From Apophysomyces variabilis (lineage: Eukaryota > Mucoromycota > Mucoromycetes > Mucorales > Mucoraceae), in contig MZZL01000085.1 in NCBI GenBank assembly GCA_002749535.1, forward strand, positions 84,967-148,966: a DNA stretch of 64,000 nt, given 5' to 3'. Of the stretch, positions 47,036 to 59,800 are shown in pieces; positions within the stretch are counted from its first letter, which is position 1, and every line of letters starts with the position of its first letter. The notes under the pieces were generated by a model that saw only the letters and a program-made list of their open reading frames with translations, had not been told where the DNA came from and did no database searches. Both the position numbers and the translations under genes were made by a program.

Positions 47036-47423
47036 CGTTAATAACCTTGAAGAATTAGTAATATAATAGTTGATAAAATACTTTGAAACTCTTAGGAAGG
47101 TTTTTATTCAAAAGTAAAAAGATATCTTAATTATATTTGTCTACCAGCAGTATTTATATCCTTTGTATACTTAGTTAAATGTCTTAGTAATCAGAAGATG
47201 CATAAGTACTAACTGTTTATAGTAGATTAATAATAATAAATGATTATTCATCTTTTGTCAAAAAAGCTATCATATAGCTAAGTCTGAATAGTGGTCATCT
47301 AATGCATAAATTAGAGATGCTTATTAATCACTGTGTCTATTGCTAAGGTCATTATCATCATAATTATCTTGTTGCACAATCATGAGATAGGATATGCCAG
47401 AGTACCTTAAGATTATAGCAGAG
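47036..47423 (+). repeat. Gypsy-G-like LTR, left part
   Basis: It aligns with the reverse of the Gypsy-G LTR (from 62289 leftward), sharing GAAGAATTAGTAA and AATACTTTGA, with many transitions. It is interrupted at CAGAG (47419-47423) by Gypsy-B copy 2 and resumes at 61284. Confidence 0.7.
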
Positions 47424-47650
47424 TGTAGTATTCTGATAAAGTGTATTAAGGTAGATTCATAAGCCATATCCTTTACATACATCAATTGGACTTGTTTCAG
47501 ATGTATGATCTCCGTTACAAAAGATTTATTCTTTAATTGTTAGACATAGGTTCTTAGTTTATAATCCTTCTTTCAGGAATAAACATCAGTCTCAATGTAT
47601 TCTCTTATTTGAGTCTCTGTGTCTGATCCATTATCCATCTTAATACAACA
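47424..47650 (+). repeat. Gypsy-B copy 2 5' LTR
   Basis: TGTAGTATTC to ATACAACA. It differs from the 3' LTR by about seven changes, all transitions. A T7 tract (47651-47657) follows directly; there is no tRNA-type primer site. Confidence 0.9.
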
Positions 47651-47684
47651 TTTTTTTATGTTGAATTCTGAAACTCCTGTCAAG

Positions 47685-48272
47685 ATGTCAATTGAAAATC
47701 AAACATTCATCCCCAAGGTTAATCCTCATGTTTCTGTTTCTAGTGATCAATCAATGGATATGGATCAACATCCATCCATCCCATCTGTGGATCCATCCGT
47801 TCCTGTCTCATCTGGTGAGACCAGCCCAGTTATCAATGGTCCTGGTTCAGTGGTCTCTCTGCCCTCATTGGTATTTCAAGGCAGTAGCACTTCCAAGCAT
47901 GCAGACCTGGTTTCTAGTGCCCTCCGTATGTTAGCTAAATTAAAAGAGTTAGCAAATCAAAAAGAGCGCTTGTATAACAACGCTATGGAAATGAATGAAG
48001 CTGAGGAGACATGTGATCGCCTGCTAAATGAGTTTCATATCGCTGAAGAGCGTGTTGATAAGTTTTCTCTCCTTTGTGCAAAGAAGTATCCTGAGTGTAA
48101 GGAATTTCGTGCATCTGTCAGTGTTGTTTCTTCATGTGAAAGTTTCAACATAAGCTGCTCCGCCAATTCTGAGCTTCAGATGTCTCAACTGGGAGTTAAA
48201 CCCATGCACAATATAAATCAAAGTGCTGCAGTTCCCAGAGACTTGCCTGCTCTTCAACTTGTTGGTGGCACC
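47685..48272 (+). pseudogene. Gypsy-B copy 2 gag, N-terminal part
   Basis: ATG 47685 is preferred because the earlier in-frame ATG at 47619 lies inside the LTR. A Ser/Pro-rich start is followed by a helical region (KHADLVSSALRMLAKLKEL). It is cut at GCACC (48268-48272) by Gypsy-F and continues at 56859. Confidence 0.85.
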
Positions 48273-48480
48273 TGTTGTATCTGCAAGTGATCAACAAAGA
48301 TATTAAATGAAGCTCAGTCACATTCGGTGCTCTAAATTCAATTTTACTAGTTGAGACATATAAAAGGGAGCAACTTATACTCTAAATAAAGGATATACCA
48401 AAGTCTCACAGTATTTTACTGTTCCCTTTTTCTCTTGCAATCCATACACATATTTTCTCAACTTCTACTCAAATATTTCA
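48273..48480 (+). repeat. Gypsy-F 5' LTR
   Basis: 208 bp with CATATAAAAGG near 48357 as TATA box. The ten or so differences from the 3' LTR are transitions, and at several (for example CTCAAC versus CTCGAC) the 3' copy keeps CG where this copy has CA or TG. A T6 tract follows at 48481-48486. Confidence 0.9.
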
Positions 48481-48504
48481 TTTTTTACTGTGAACTCTTT
48501 CACT

Positions 48505-51500
48505 ATGTCCGCCAACTATGAAATCAACCATGCCACTATTGTCACTCGTAATGAGGTAATGGTGGAAGCCAGCAACGGAAACGTTTGCCAAAATAGTGCC
48601 CCAATGTCAAAGTATGCCAACCCAGAGATGAAGTTGGAGCATGGCCTGGACCTTCTCAACAAGGCTGCCCAGGAAGCCAACGAGGTGTACCTGAACGCCT
48701 TAACCTCTGGTGCCCCTCGTGAGAAGATGGAAGCCCTCTTGGAGAAGCTTACAAGGGCTCAAACAACTGCTGAGAATTACCAGAAGGTATGTCATATGAT
48801 GTACCCAGATAATCCAGCTTTCGCAGATCGCTCGGAAACTCAGAGCCACTCCACCAGTGAGTATAGAAAAGCTCCCCGTGCTGAACGTGTGACAGTGCTG
48901 CGGAACCTTCCTGCTCTTCAGCTGGTTGGCCAGCATAAGTGGGATAAGGATTGGAGTGTGCATACATCTGCCACCCAATTTATTCATGCTTTTAATCAGA
49001 AATTGGAAGTGTATCATCTCAATCCCTATGTGGATTATAAGCGGTTGCTTCCCTGCTGCTTGAGTCCTGTGCAACAAGCATTTCTTGAGGCCCAAGTGGC
49101 AAAGTTGCAGGCGGAGAACCAGGTTGTGGATTGGACCACTTTAAGCAGAGTGTTGATTGAGAAATATGACACTTCCATTCAGAAATTCCATGCGTGGCAC
49201 AGAATTATTCGTGTGCAACAGGGAACCAATGAGGCCATTGACGCCTATGTTGAGAAATTTCACCATTGGTATATTGAGGCAGAAATGTCTGATAACTTGC
49301 TGATGGTAGTCATCTTTATTTCATCCCTGCAAACCCGTTATTGGGAAAAGGCTCAGAGCCTTGTTATTTACAAAGCAGGTCCTGAATTGAACATTGACCT
49401 GGAAGGAGTTTGCAGCCTGGTACAAGCTCTCAAACTTGAAGAGGAGCCAACACCCCTGCAACAACAGCAACCAAAGAGACAAAATAATCATTTCGGAGGG
49501 CAAGGCCCAAAGAAATTTTTTAAACATGGATGGAGTTCTGGTAAGCCCATAAATCAGGCAAAGCTGTGCAATTTCGGCTGTGGAGAAATCTACACGTTCG
49601 GACACAATTGTAATGGCAAAAAACAGGGAAGAAACCCCTCCAACAGCAACAGCAATCTCGTGTCCTATGCTGCCCATCGCACACTCAACAGGGTGGACGA
49701 ACCTGTTCTCTCAGAGGACGAGGAAATTTATCAGATGGAGTGTAAGTTGAAAGAATTTATGTCTATTGACAGTGAAATTCTAACACCCATCACTATACAG
49801 AACTGCCAAACCTTCGTGCTGGTAGATAGTGATGCCAATTTTTCTGCCGTCAGTCCTTCTCTGTGTCGCCAACAAGGCTGGCACATCAATAAAATAAAAG
49901 ATGAGGGTGACATTCAGTTAGCCCATACAGGACAAACCGTAAAAAGATGGGGTACAATGGGACAATTACACATTAAGTACAATGGGAAAACCCTCACACA
50001 TTCATTTGAAGTGATGAGCATGGCATTTGATCATAAGGTCAGCATTGGCACAGACCTCATGTCAAAACTTGGAATTGGGTACACTGGTTTAGCACCAGCA
50101 TGGGAAACCCCTTCCAAAGGTGAAGAAGAAGACCCTTTCAAAGATATTCCTGAACCAAACAACGCACCTGCGGGTACAGCACAGGAACACAAACAGTTTA
50201 TGAATGCAATTCAAGGTAGCATCATCAAAAACAAAGCGATCCCAAAAACCTCATTTTGCACAGTGCCAAAATCAGTCATTTATTTACCTATGAAAGAAGA
50301 TGTTGTCTGCTATCGCTGGCAATACAGCATTCTGATACAACTTCGTCCATTGGTCCAAGAGACTGTGGAAAAGTGGCTAGAAGAGGGTACTATTGTTCCT
50401 GTCCTGCCAAATGTGGACAATAAATGGAACAGCCCCATTACACTGGCATTCAAAAAGGATATCATGGGAAATTATACTAGCAAAAGACCATGCTTGGACC
50501 CTCATCATATCAATCATTATTTACTTGAAGATAAGTATCCTTTGCCTTTAATTGAAGATATCTTTGAGAAACTGCGTGATGCAACTGTGTTCAGCATGCT
50601 AGACTTGAAGAACGCTTTTCACAGGTTCAAGATCCATGAACCGGATCAGCACAAAACTGCCTTCACCTCTGTGGATGGCATGCAATACATGTTCAGAGGA
50701 TGCCCATTTGGCTTAAAGCCAATCTCTTCCAAGTTCCAACGTGTCATGGCAATTATATTCAAAGGGATGCCCTTCGTTACCACTTTTGTGGACGATATTG
50801 TGGTATACTCTAAAAATCTGACGGAACATACACAACATGTGATTGCTGTCATTGACAAATTGACTTCAGTCAATTTGATCCTTAACCCAGACAAGTGTCA
50901 CTTCGCTCAAAGATGTATTTATCTTTTGGGTTCTGTATCTCAGACAAAGGCCGATTTTTGGATAAACAAAAAGTTACCAATATGCAAGAATGGCCAACAC
51001 CTAAATCAGGTAAAGACATTCAACGTTTCTTAGGTATTATCAATTACTTCCGAGAACACATCCCCAATGTATCTATGCTCACCGCGCCTTTTGACTGACT
51101 GCGCAACATGGATACACTTCATCACATCTGGGATGCAAAGCACCAACAGGCTTTTGAGGTACTTAAGAGTATCCTCACCAGAACGCTGATACTGCAGCAT
51201 CCAGATTTAATGCAACCTTTTTGCATAGCAACTGATGCCTCTGATGTGGGTATTGGCGCTGTTCTATTTCAGGTCATAAAGGGGAAAACAAGGCACATTG
51301 CCTTTATGGCACGCTCTTTATCCAAATCAGAACGTAACTATTCCGTCACTAAGAGGGAACTACTAGCTGTGGTGTTCACCCTACAGAAATTTCACAAATA
51401 CCTCTGGGGTGCAAAATTCAGATTATACACTGACCATAAGGCCCTAGTTTACCTCCATACACAAAAATTGCCAAATGCCATGATGATCAAATGGCTTGAT

Positions 51501-53023
51501 ACTATCCTTGACTATACGTTTGAGGTGGTTCATCTCCCAGGTATCTTCAACATCTTACCAGACACTCTCTCACGCCTTTTCCCTGCGGAAAAGAGGCTGG
51601 TAGGGGGTAATGGGCATGAACCAATGAACACAAAGCAGACTACAAGGGCGCTAATCACTAGCAGAGCAGCACATCTGCAGCATTTGCAAGACAGTATGAT
51701 GGAACCACCCTCGACTGAAGAACGCAAACAAATCCTAGAAAAAGCCCATTTATTTGGTCACTTTGGCGCAGAAGCCATGATCAAGGCCATCCATAGCAAT
51801 GGGATCTATTGGCCAAAGCTAAAAGACGATGCAGTGGAAATTGTCATAGCATGCAAAGAATGCCAAAAGTTCAACATCGCCAAACATGGATATCATCCAT
51901 TAAGACCTGTCAGAGCATACTTACCAGGCGATCATTGGGCAATCGATTTGACAGGACCGTTTGAAGTAACAGAAAGAAAGAACGTCTACCTGCTGATCTT
52001 AATTGACATCTGCACAAGATTCTGTGTATTACGCCCAATACCCAACAAAGAGGCAGAAACGATCGTAAATGTATTAGTCCTCATATTCTGTGACTTCAGA
52101 TTACCCCGCGTGTTGCAATCAGACAATGGCAGTGAATTCGCAAACAACCTGATGAAAAGGTTCAAAGATGCAGCTGGTTTTGACCACAGATTAGTAACGC
52201 CGTATAACCCAAGGAGAAACGGTGCAGCTGAAAGATGGGTACGAACATCTGTCGACGCCATCAGGAAAAGAGTGGAAGGTGCAAAGAAAGACTGGGACGT
52301 ATTTGTACCTAGCATACAGCTTGCGATGAACTCCAAGCATTCCAAACGACTGAACACTCCACCTTTCAACTTGATGTTTGCTCGAAGACCAAACGGATTT
52401 GGTGATTTTACAGACGAGGTGAACATAAAACCATTATCCATTAAGGATATGGAACAAAGGCTGCAAGAAATGAATGAAGTGGTGTTTCCAGCAATAAAAG
52501 AACGCACCATAAAAGTGACAAATGAGCAAAAAGAAAAGTTTGACAAAAAGTACAAACAGGTGTCATTCCCAGACAATAGTCACGTCATGGTAAAAGTACA
52601 AATAAGGGGAAAACTAGACCCAAGGTACGAAGGACCATATACAGTGTTAAGACAGACACAAGGTGGTTCATACATATTGAAAGATGAACGTGGCGATCTA
52701 ATGCCTAAGGCATACCCTCCATCAGCACTCAAACTTGTGTCCCAGGAAGAGCCAGTACCTGAGGATAAAATTTTTGAAGTGGAAGCTATCGTAGCCCACA
52801 AAGAATGGCCAAAGGCCAATACTTATACAAAGTAAGATGGAGAGGCTATAAGCCAGAAGATGATACTTGGGAACCAGCAACAAATTTTCAGGATCCTAGA
52901 CTGGTTACCCAATATTGGGATAAAATCAAACAAAAGCCAGACACACCTGTAAACGATGAACGTAATTCCAAACAGAAAAGTAAATCACAACAAAGAGCTC
53001 AAAACAAACGTTCACGAAATTGA
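48505..53023 (+). pseudogene. Gypsy-F gag-pol with two frameshifts and one stop
   Basis: ATG 48505 opens a fused gag-pol. Gag has a capsid region and a zinc motif (CNFGC...GHNC, about 49567-49612). The protease motif reads DSDA (about 49829) where DSGA is expected, a probable G-to-A change. RT has FVDD near 50788. One T is missing near 50930 (YLLGF to YLLGS), a TGA at 51099 replaces a probable Arg, and a further one-base change near 52810 shifts the frame before the chromodomain. RNase H (TDASDVG near 51231), integrase (DHWAID near 51930, SDNGSEF near 52120, NGAAERW near 52220) and chromodomain (YKVRWRGY...DDTWEPA, about 52827-52890) are otherwise well kept. Confidence 0.9.
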
Positions 53024-53102
53024 AATACAATAACCCCATAACATATATATACAAAACAAAGCGTGCATGCATAACAGTGTAAAGACACTTTAAAACAATA
53101 AC

Positions 53103-53596
53103 TAGAGCTTGAAATGGGCGGGTCATAAATGGGTGGGCCTTAATTGAGATGGGCCTTAAGTGGGCGGGTCTAAGTGGGCCGGGTCAGTATATTGGCCCAT
53201 GGCCCACTGGGCTGGGTCAAAGTATAGACCCATGACCCGCTGGGCCATTATAGTTGGGCCCAACCTTGGCCCAAAGCCCAGTCAACTAAAGCGATGCTTG
53301 ACCCGATTCCCGACAAAACTTATTGCTCAATTGATTTCAAATATTGATCCCAATGTTAAATAACTGATTCGTAATGCATGTCATTGCAACGTCATAACAA
53401 ACGCAAGTTAAGTGATGTGAAATGCAATTGCATTTATTTGTAACAAGTATAGTTAAGTATATAAAGAGCCTTTAGTGAATAAAAAAAATTGGTTGCAAAA
53501 AGCTAAGCAATAAAACGAAATAAAGAAACTGACAGTAAGAATTAAAAAAAAAAGCAATGACAAAAAACACAGTGACCAGATTAAAGTGTAAAGCAA
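53103..53596. repeat. hAT-1 left terminal region, GGGCC-rich
   Basis: No gene. Many GGGCC, TGGGC and GACCC units cluster in the first ~200 bp in both orientations, likely transposase binding sites. The remainder is AT-rich 3' UTR of the transposase. Confidence 0.65.
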
Positions 53597-56034
53597 TTAG
53601 TGCAATTGAGTGCGAATTCGGTGTTTCTCTAGCATGCATGCTCGAATGGTCTCAACATTCAGTGACGATCGGCTTTGTGAGATGAGATTCCTTCCGCTAG
53701 AAAAGACACGTTCAATTGGTGCACTGGAGCCTATTCTAAAGTCAATATAATTTTGGTAACTATTGATATCAATGATACCTGGAATTGCCAAAAAGTCACG
53801 AGCAATCCGAGAGAGTACTGGATATACTGCTTGTCTGTCACGCCACCACAACAATGGATCGCTTGTTCTTTCTTTGCCTTTTTCCAAGTAGTCATCAAGT
53901 TCAGTTGCTTTACTTTTCTTCTTTAGTGCTGTGCTGTTGACGTCGCCGTACATATGTTCAAAAAACTCATCAAGATCAGCATCGGTGCTGGTATTTGCCT
54001 CATGTAAGCCTTCACTTGGTGCTGTCATCAGTTCTTCATCGTCATACAAGATGAAAGGCTTGTAAACATCATACACTTCTTGGCATTTTTCTTTGCAGAA
54101 ATCGATCCATTCATCACCCCATTCATGTTTTCGATAGTAATCAGTTTTCAATCGTGGATCAAGAACTAATATACAGAGTAAACATACAAGTCATCGGAAA
54201 AGTCAAATAGTTTTAACCTACTTGTAGCGACAGAACAGATTGGTGAAAGGTCGGTTTTGCAATAGTATTTTCTTAGTTTTTGAAAGCATGTTTCAGCGGC
54301 AGTAGCAAGTTCGTGTGAAGATGATGTATATCTGTCCAGCTTATCCATCATGAGATTATAGGCAGGGATGACGGCACTGATCGTTGGATATTTTGATGCA
54401 GACAAAAACGACGTCGTTGTTCGAAAAATCTTTTACAGAACAAAATAAGTAAGCAATAACCATGAAGACATATAATATACTTACAGAAAATAAGTTTAAA
54501 AATTCAGACAACAGGTCCCATTCATGATCACTTAGTTCAAACATACTCATCGCCTTTCTATCGGCAGCCACTAAAAGCATCAACGGAATTCTCAATTTGA
54601 TTGCATTGTCGATCATATCTGTGGTAGAGTTCCATCGTGTTCTGCAGTCAAGTGTTGGTTGGATAGACGGACAGTTTTCCGTGGTGTTGATGTAGGTTTG
54701 AAGTTGTTCACGACGTTTAACTGACATGTGGATAGATCGAATCAAAGACCGAAGCTATAATGTGAACTTGTTACTATAATTTAAGCTGAATAAAGACGAA
54801 ATTTACCTTTTGAACTGTATCTCCGATACCACCAAGTCTAAGGAAAATTGCAGGTTCATCTTCATCTTCAGCTGTTGGTAGTACATTCAATGTTTTCAGA
54901 GCATCTTGCACGCCAAGGTTTATTATATGCGCAATACAACGGTTATGTTGATTTGCTGCATTGAACTGTACACCGAGCTTTTCCCATTGTTCTTCAAGGA
55001 CCATCATCATCGTATCATTGTTGGTGGCATTGTCAGTAGTGATAGCCAGGATCTACAATGTTTTTAGAAACGATATTGTACTTAATATCAATTTACCTTT
55101 GTAGCAATATTCAAGTCATGCATCGAGTCCATGAATACTTTCGCCAAATTTTCACCCGTATGTGCGCCAACCATTGGAATAAAATCCAGCAAGACGTCCT
55201 GAAGTTCCCAGTTTTCGTTGACAAAGTGACCTGTTACTCCCAGAAAAGAATGATAGTTTGGTGAGGTCCAGACATCAAGCGTGATTGATATTTTTGCATC
55301 CAGATCCTAGATGAAATTTAATACTATGGCTCATTAAAAGAAATAAACTTACATTCAGTCTCTTTTTCAACAGCGCCCGACCTTCCTCAAAGTTCTGAAT
55401 AATGTCGTTACGAATAGTTTTCCCAGAGACAATAGCAGCAGCAGGTTGCAACGTTTGAACAAGATTACGGAAGTGTACAGATTCAACCTCAGAGAACGGC
55501 TGGTCATTGGCAACGACCCACTCAGCAAGCTTTTTACGGAAGTCATTTTGGTCAAATGGTCTTTGTAGTGAACTAATATAAAAACTGGTAAGTCTATTAT
55601 TAAACCTATCTGCAATCCAACCTACCTGCCAAAGTACTTGTCAAGGCCTTTCACAGGCTCTCCCTTCGCAACACTATACTCGCTATAATGCTTTGTTTGT
55701 AAATGTAGTAGTGATTGTTTTGTACTGCCATCGTGACACTTGACGAAGAAATCTTTGTTTTTGCTAATTGCTTTTGTAAGAACCCAAGAGCATGCTAGTA
55801 ATCGTAAGTATACCTCTCACATAAAATGCATTTGGCACGTTTGGTTTCATTTGTCCATTCGGCTTTTCTAAAAAACTTCCAGACAATGCTTGTTGTTTGT
55901 CTTTGTCTTTTTGCAGCGCTTGTTGACGTAGAGGATTCAGAAAGAGTAGTGTTGTGCATGTCATCAGTTAGAGTGCTTGCATGTCTTTTTAATGAGGCCG
56001 CATCGTTTGTTGAACTGACTTCATCAAATGACAT
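53597..56034 (-). CDS. hAT-1 transposase, nine exons, 673 aa
   Basis: DDE-type cut-and-paste transposase. Proposed exons on the minus strand: 56034-55814, 55763-55626, 55560-55353, 55306-55097, 55052-54807, 54754-54485, 54429-54222, 54165-53779 and 53730-53597. Introns of 44-65 nt all begin GT and end AG; the phases agree at every junction and total 674 codons with the TAA stop. The N-terminal BED zinc finger (VWKFF...CILC...H-x4-H) spans exons 1-2. The catalytic core includes TLDVWTS and TTDNATNND with HNRCIAHIINL (exons 4-5) and TRWNST (exon 6). The C-terminal dimerisation domain (PLLWW...YPVLSRIARDFLAIP, APIERVFSSG) spans exons 8-9. The last intron (48 nt) is itself open, but skipping it restores the usual IPG-SSAPIERVF. 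ATG 56034 is the first ATG in frame. Confidence 0.9.
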
Positions 56035-56606
56035 CTTAGCAGTTACGTTCAAGGAAAAGTGAAGAGAGAGAGAAAAAAAAAGAAAACTAAAACCAAAATG
56101 AATATAAAAAGAAAATGAAAAGAAAGAAGAGAAAGACCACTGTATCTTTGCTGTAACCTGAAAGCAAAGAAAAGAAAAAAGGAAAAGACTACTGTGTCTT
56201 CACCAATACTTGCAGAGGAAAACGAGAAGATAAAGGATGATGGTAAGAGAAACCAGAGCGAAACGCCATATATAAGTAAAAATTTTCTCACAGTCACAAG
56301 GTACGCTTATACTGATTTAGCTTAAATGTTTGTTTACTAACAGCCTCTATATAGATAAAGGGGCAAACGGGCAAACGGGCAAACGGGTAGATAATTGGGT
56401 AGTCGGGTGGGCTGCATTTATTAGGTAGTTAAGCGGGCCATAAACTGGTCGGGCCCTAATTGGGCGGGCCATAACTGGGCTGGGCCACTATGTCAACCCG
56501 TGACCCGCTGGGCCACCATATCTGGGCCACTTCTTGGACCGATGCCCGGCGGTCCGGTAATATATGGGCCGGGTCCCGGGTCATCCCGGCCCAGTTACAA
56601 GCCCTA
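56035..56606. repeat. hAT-1 right terminal region and promoter side
   Basis: No gene. Purine-rich DNA upstream of the transposase (56050-56250), then GGGCAAAC in three tandem copies near 56362-56386, and GGGCC-rich subterminal repeats to the tip. No clear TATA box. Confidence 0.6.
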
Positions 56607-56645
56607 ACAATAACTTCAGGCGGCTAAGAGCCTGGTAGGGGGTAA

Positions 56646-56853
56646 TGTTGTATCCGCAAGTGATCAACAAAGATATTAAATGAAGCTCAGTCACATTCGG
56701 TGCTCTAAATCCAATTTTACTAGTCGAGACATATAAAAGGGAGCAACTTATACTCTAAATAAAGGATATACCAAAGTCTCACAGTATTTTACTATTCCCT
56801 TTTTCTCTTGCAATCCATATGCGTATTTTCTCGACTTCTACTCGAATATTTCA
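56646..56853 (+). repeat. Gypsy-F 3' LTR
   Basis: 208 bp, TGTTGTATCC to ATATTTCA, preceded by the purine tract and followed by GCACC. Confidence 0.92.
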
Positions 56854-56858
56854 GCACC

Positions 56859-59800
56859 AAGTGGAATATGAAAAAAGACGTCCATGATTCTGCTCGTTCT
56901 TTTGTAAGAGCATTCAAGGCTCAATTGGATGCGTACCAAATTGGTTATGATGGTCATTGGGAAAGACTCCTCAAGTTGTGTCTGAACGATAGTTAAAAGG
57001 TTTGGTTTGATGCAAAGCTTGCCCGTCGAAACTTGTCTTGGTCTGAAGCTGAATCAATTCTTCTATATAAATTCGATACTCCCATCCATCACTACTGAAC
57101 TCTCATGCAAACTTTCCATATGGTCCAAAAACGTGGTGAAACACTTCTGGCGTATATTGAGCGTTTCCAAACGCAACGTCTTGAGTCTGGATGTGAAGAA
57201 AATGAAAACCTCATTGTCGCCTTCATCTCCTCTCTGCTCCTGCATTATTGCAATTATGCTTGCTTCATTGTGGCGTCCCAGTTCAGTGCCAACATTCCAA
57301 CCAACTTAGATAAGGTGTACGATCTCGTCCTGGCCATGACCTCAGACAGAAAACGGTCTTTAGAAGAGGATGACCATTTGATCTCTCACTCAGTAAAGCC
57401 TAAGGTCAACCAAAACATGGTAGGTAAACATGAGAGGACTGCACATGACAGATCCTTTGGTAATCGTAGCAATAAGGGTAACAATATAAGTACCTCACAG
57501 GCTATGGATAAACCATGCACCTATTGTCATAAACTATGGTTCTATGGTCACCGCTGCCCCGAATTCCTGGAGGCAAAAGGAAAAAAGGCAAAGGAAAACT
57601 TGATGGCCTGTGCGGCACATGCAAGTACGTCATATGACTGTAACAACCCTTTGTCATACCAATCTGATGACGAATATGTAAATACAAAAGAAGATGATAT
57701 TATGCAAGAGCTTGATCTCGAGGCATTAAGTAAGCATCATTTAAAAAATCGCTCTATGAAGACAAATCAAACTAAATCTTGTTTCATACCTCTGACCTTA
57801 CAGAATAAGTGACTTCTAGCCCTTGTGGACACTGGTGCTGATTTCTCAGCCATAGACAGTGAAATTTTTAAAAATCTATCATATAAAGTAAACAAAGTCA
57901 TTGGTAAAATAAGCCTAGCTGCACATGGTCATGAGATTGAGCAAATCAGAAAAACTGAACCGATTGAGTTCTTATATAATGGACATAAGATCCAACATTC
58001 TTTTGAAGTAATGAAATTGTCAGAAGGTACACAAGTAAGTATCAGCATGGATCTTATGCCAAAAATAGGTATTGTATTGTCCGGAATAACCACTTCATGG
58101 GATGTTCTGACAAAACGTGTAAAAGATGAGACAATACATGATAAACTGGTGCCAAATGAATCACCAGTAGGTACAGTGGAAGAACGTAAAGAGTTTATGC
58201 GCAGCATTGAACTGTACATTGAAGCTAATGGACGCATCCTGAAAAACTCTTTTTGTACTATACCTGAATCTGTCATTTACCTTGACACAGAAGAAGGTCA
58301 TACTGCCTTCCGAAGGCAATATCCAATCCCACATTCGTTAATTCCATTGGTTGAAGACACCATAAAACAATGGTTAGAAGAGAGTACTATTGAAAAGGCT
58401 CCTATAAATACAGCCTGGAACAGTCCATTAACCTTAGCTCTAAAGAAAGACACTGAGGGTAATTATACAGGTAAAAGACCCTGTTTAGATCCCCGTCACA
58501 TCAATAAGTTGCTTAGGGAGGGACAAGTATCCATTGCCATTGATTCGTGACGTATATTTCCAATTGAAGGGTGCATGCGTTTTCAGCACGTTAGATCTCA
58601 AGAGCGCATTTCATCACTTTATGATCGCTGAAGAACATCGGCATAAAACTGCTTTTACTGCCCCTAATGGAGTTCAGTATATGTTTTGAGGATGTCCATT
58701 CAGTCTTAAACTGATCTCTTCCAAATTTCAAAGAGTAGTGGCTTCTTTATTTCATAAGTTACCATATGTAACAGCTTTCATGGATGACGTTGTGATATAT
58801 TCTAAATCACTTGCAGAACATGCAAACCATGTACAAAACGTCATAAAGATCTTGACGGACGTTAATCTGATCTTAAATCCACAAAAGTGTCATTTTGCCC
58901 AGAGCTACGTATACTTACTTGGATTTTGTGTCTCCTATGAAGGCATTTCCTTGGATACTTGTAAGGTTAGTAATGTTGAAAAATGGCCAACACCTAAAAC
59001 CAGTAAAGATATCCAATGCTTTCTTGGCATTGTGAATTATTTCAGAGAGCATATCCCAAATGTGGCACGTCTTACTGCTCCATTGGATGCCTTGAGAAAT
59101 GCAGACAGCTTACACTCTATATGGACTGAAAAACATGATAAGGCCTTTAAGGATCTAAAATATGTCATTAGCCGTGCGCCATTGTTGTCCTACTCTGATT
59201 TATCATTACCTTTCTGCGTTGCCATGGATGCTTCCAATGTAGGCATCAGTGCCGTGCTGTATCAGGTTGTCGATGGCAAGACTAAGTACATTGCCTTCAT
59301 GGCCAGAGCACTATCTAAATCAGAACGTAACTATTCTGTTACACGTAAAGAGCTTTTAGTGGTTATCTATGTTCTCAATAAGTTCCATACATACTTGTGG
59401 GGTAATCGATTTACTCTGTACACCGACCACAAAGCTCTAACTTACCTGCATACGCAGAAGGTCCCAAATGCCATGATGATAAACTGGATGGACACATTAC
59501 TTGAATATGACTTCGACGTTATCCATCTTTCAGGTATTGACAATGTACTGCCTGATTACCTGTCGCGCCTTTTCATGGACGAAAATGAGCTGGAGGGGGG
59601 TAAAGTCCAGGCAGAAAAGGACATAAACCCTAGGGCACAACAGCAAAGCATTTGTAAAGCCACAATAAGCGAGGACTACATGACTCCACCTGAAAATGAA
59701 TGGAAGAACTTACTCGAAAAAGCCCATTTGTTTGGCCATTTTGGTGCTGAAGCCATAGTCAAGGCTATAAAATCGGATGGTATGAACTGGTCAGGGATAC

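Larger units (their letters stand above)
53103..56606 (-). mobile_element. hAT-1: apparently intact hAT transposon
   Basis: 3504 bp. Left end TAGAGCTTGAAATGGGC, right end reversed TAGGGCTTGTAACTGGGC: imperfect terminal inverted repeats of hAT type. The 8-bp duplication ACAATAAC lies at 53095-53102 and 56607-56614, diagnostic for hAT. A single nine-exon transposase gene fills the minus strand without stops. Both ends are GC-rich (GGGCC, GGGCGGG, GGGCTGGG) in an AT-rich setting. Confidence 0.95.
48273..56853 (+). mobile_element. Gypsy-F: chromovirus with hAT-1 inserted near its 3' end
   Basis: 208-bp LTRs at 48273-48480 and 56646-56853, flanked by GCACC (48268-48272 and 56854-56858). Gag-pol is nearly whole. 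hAT-1 sits after the stop codon, before the purine tract TAGGGGGTAA (56636-56645). Confidence 0.95.
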
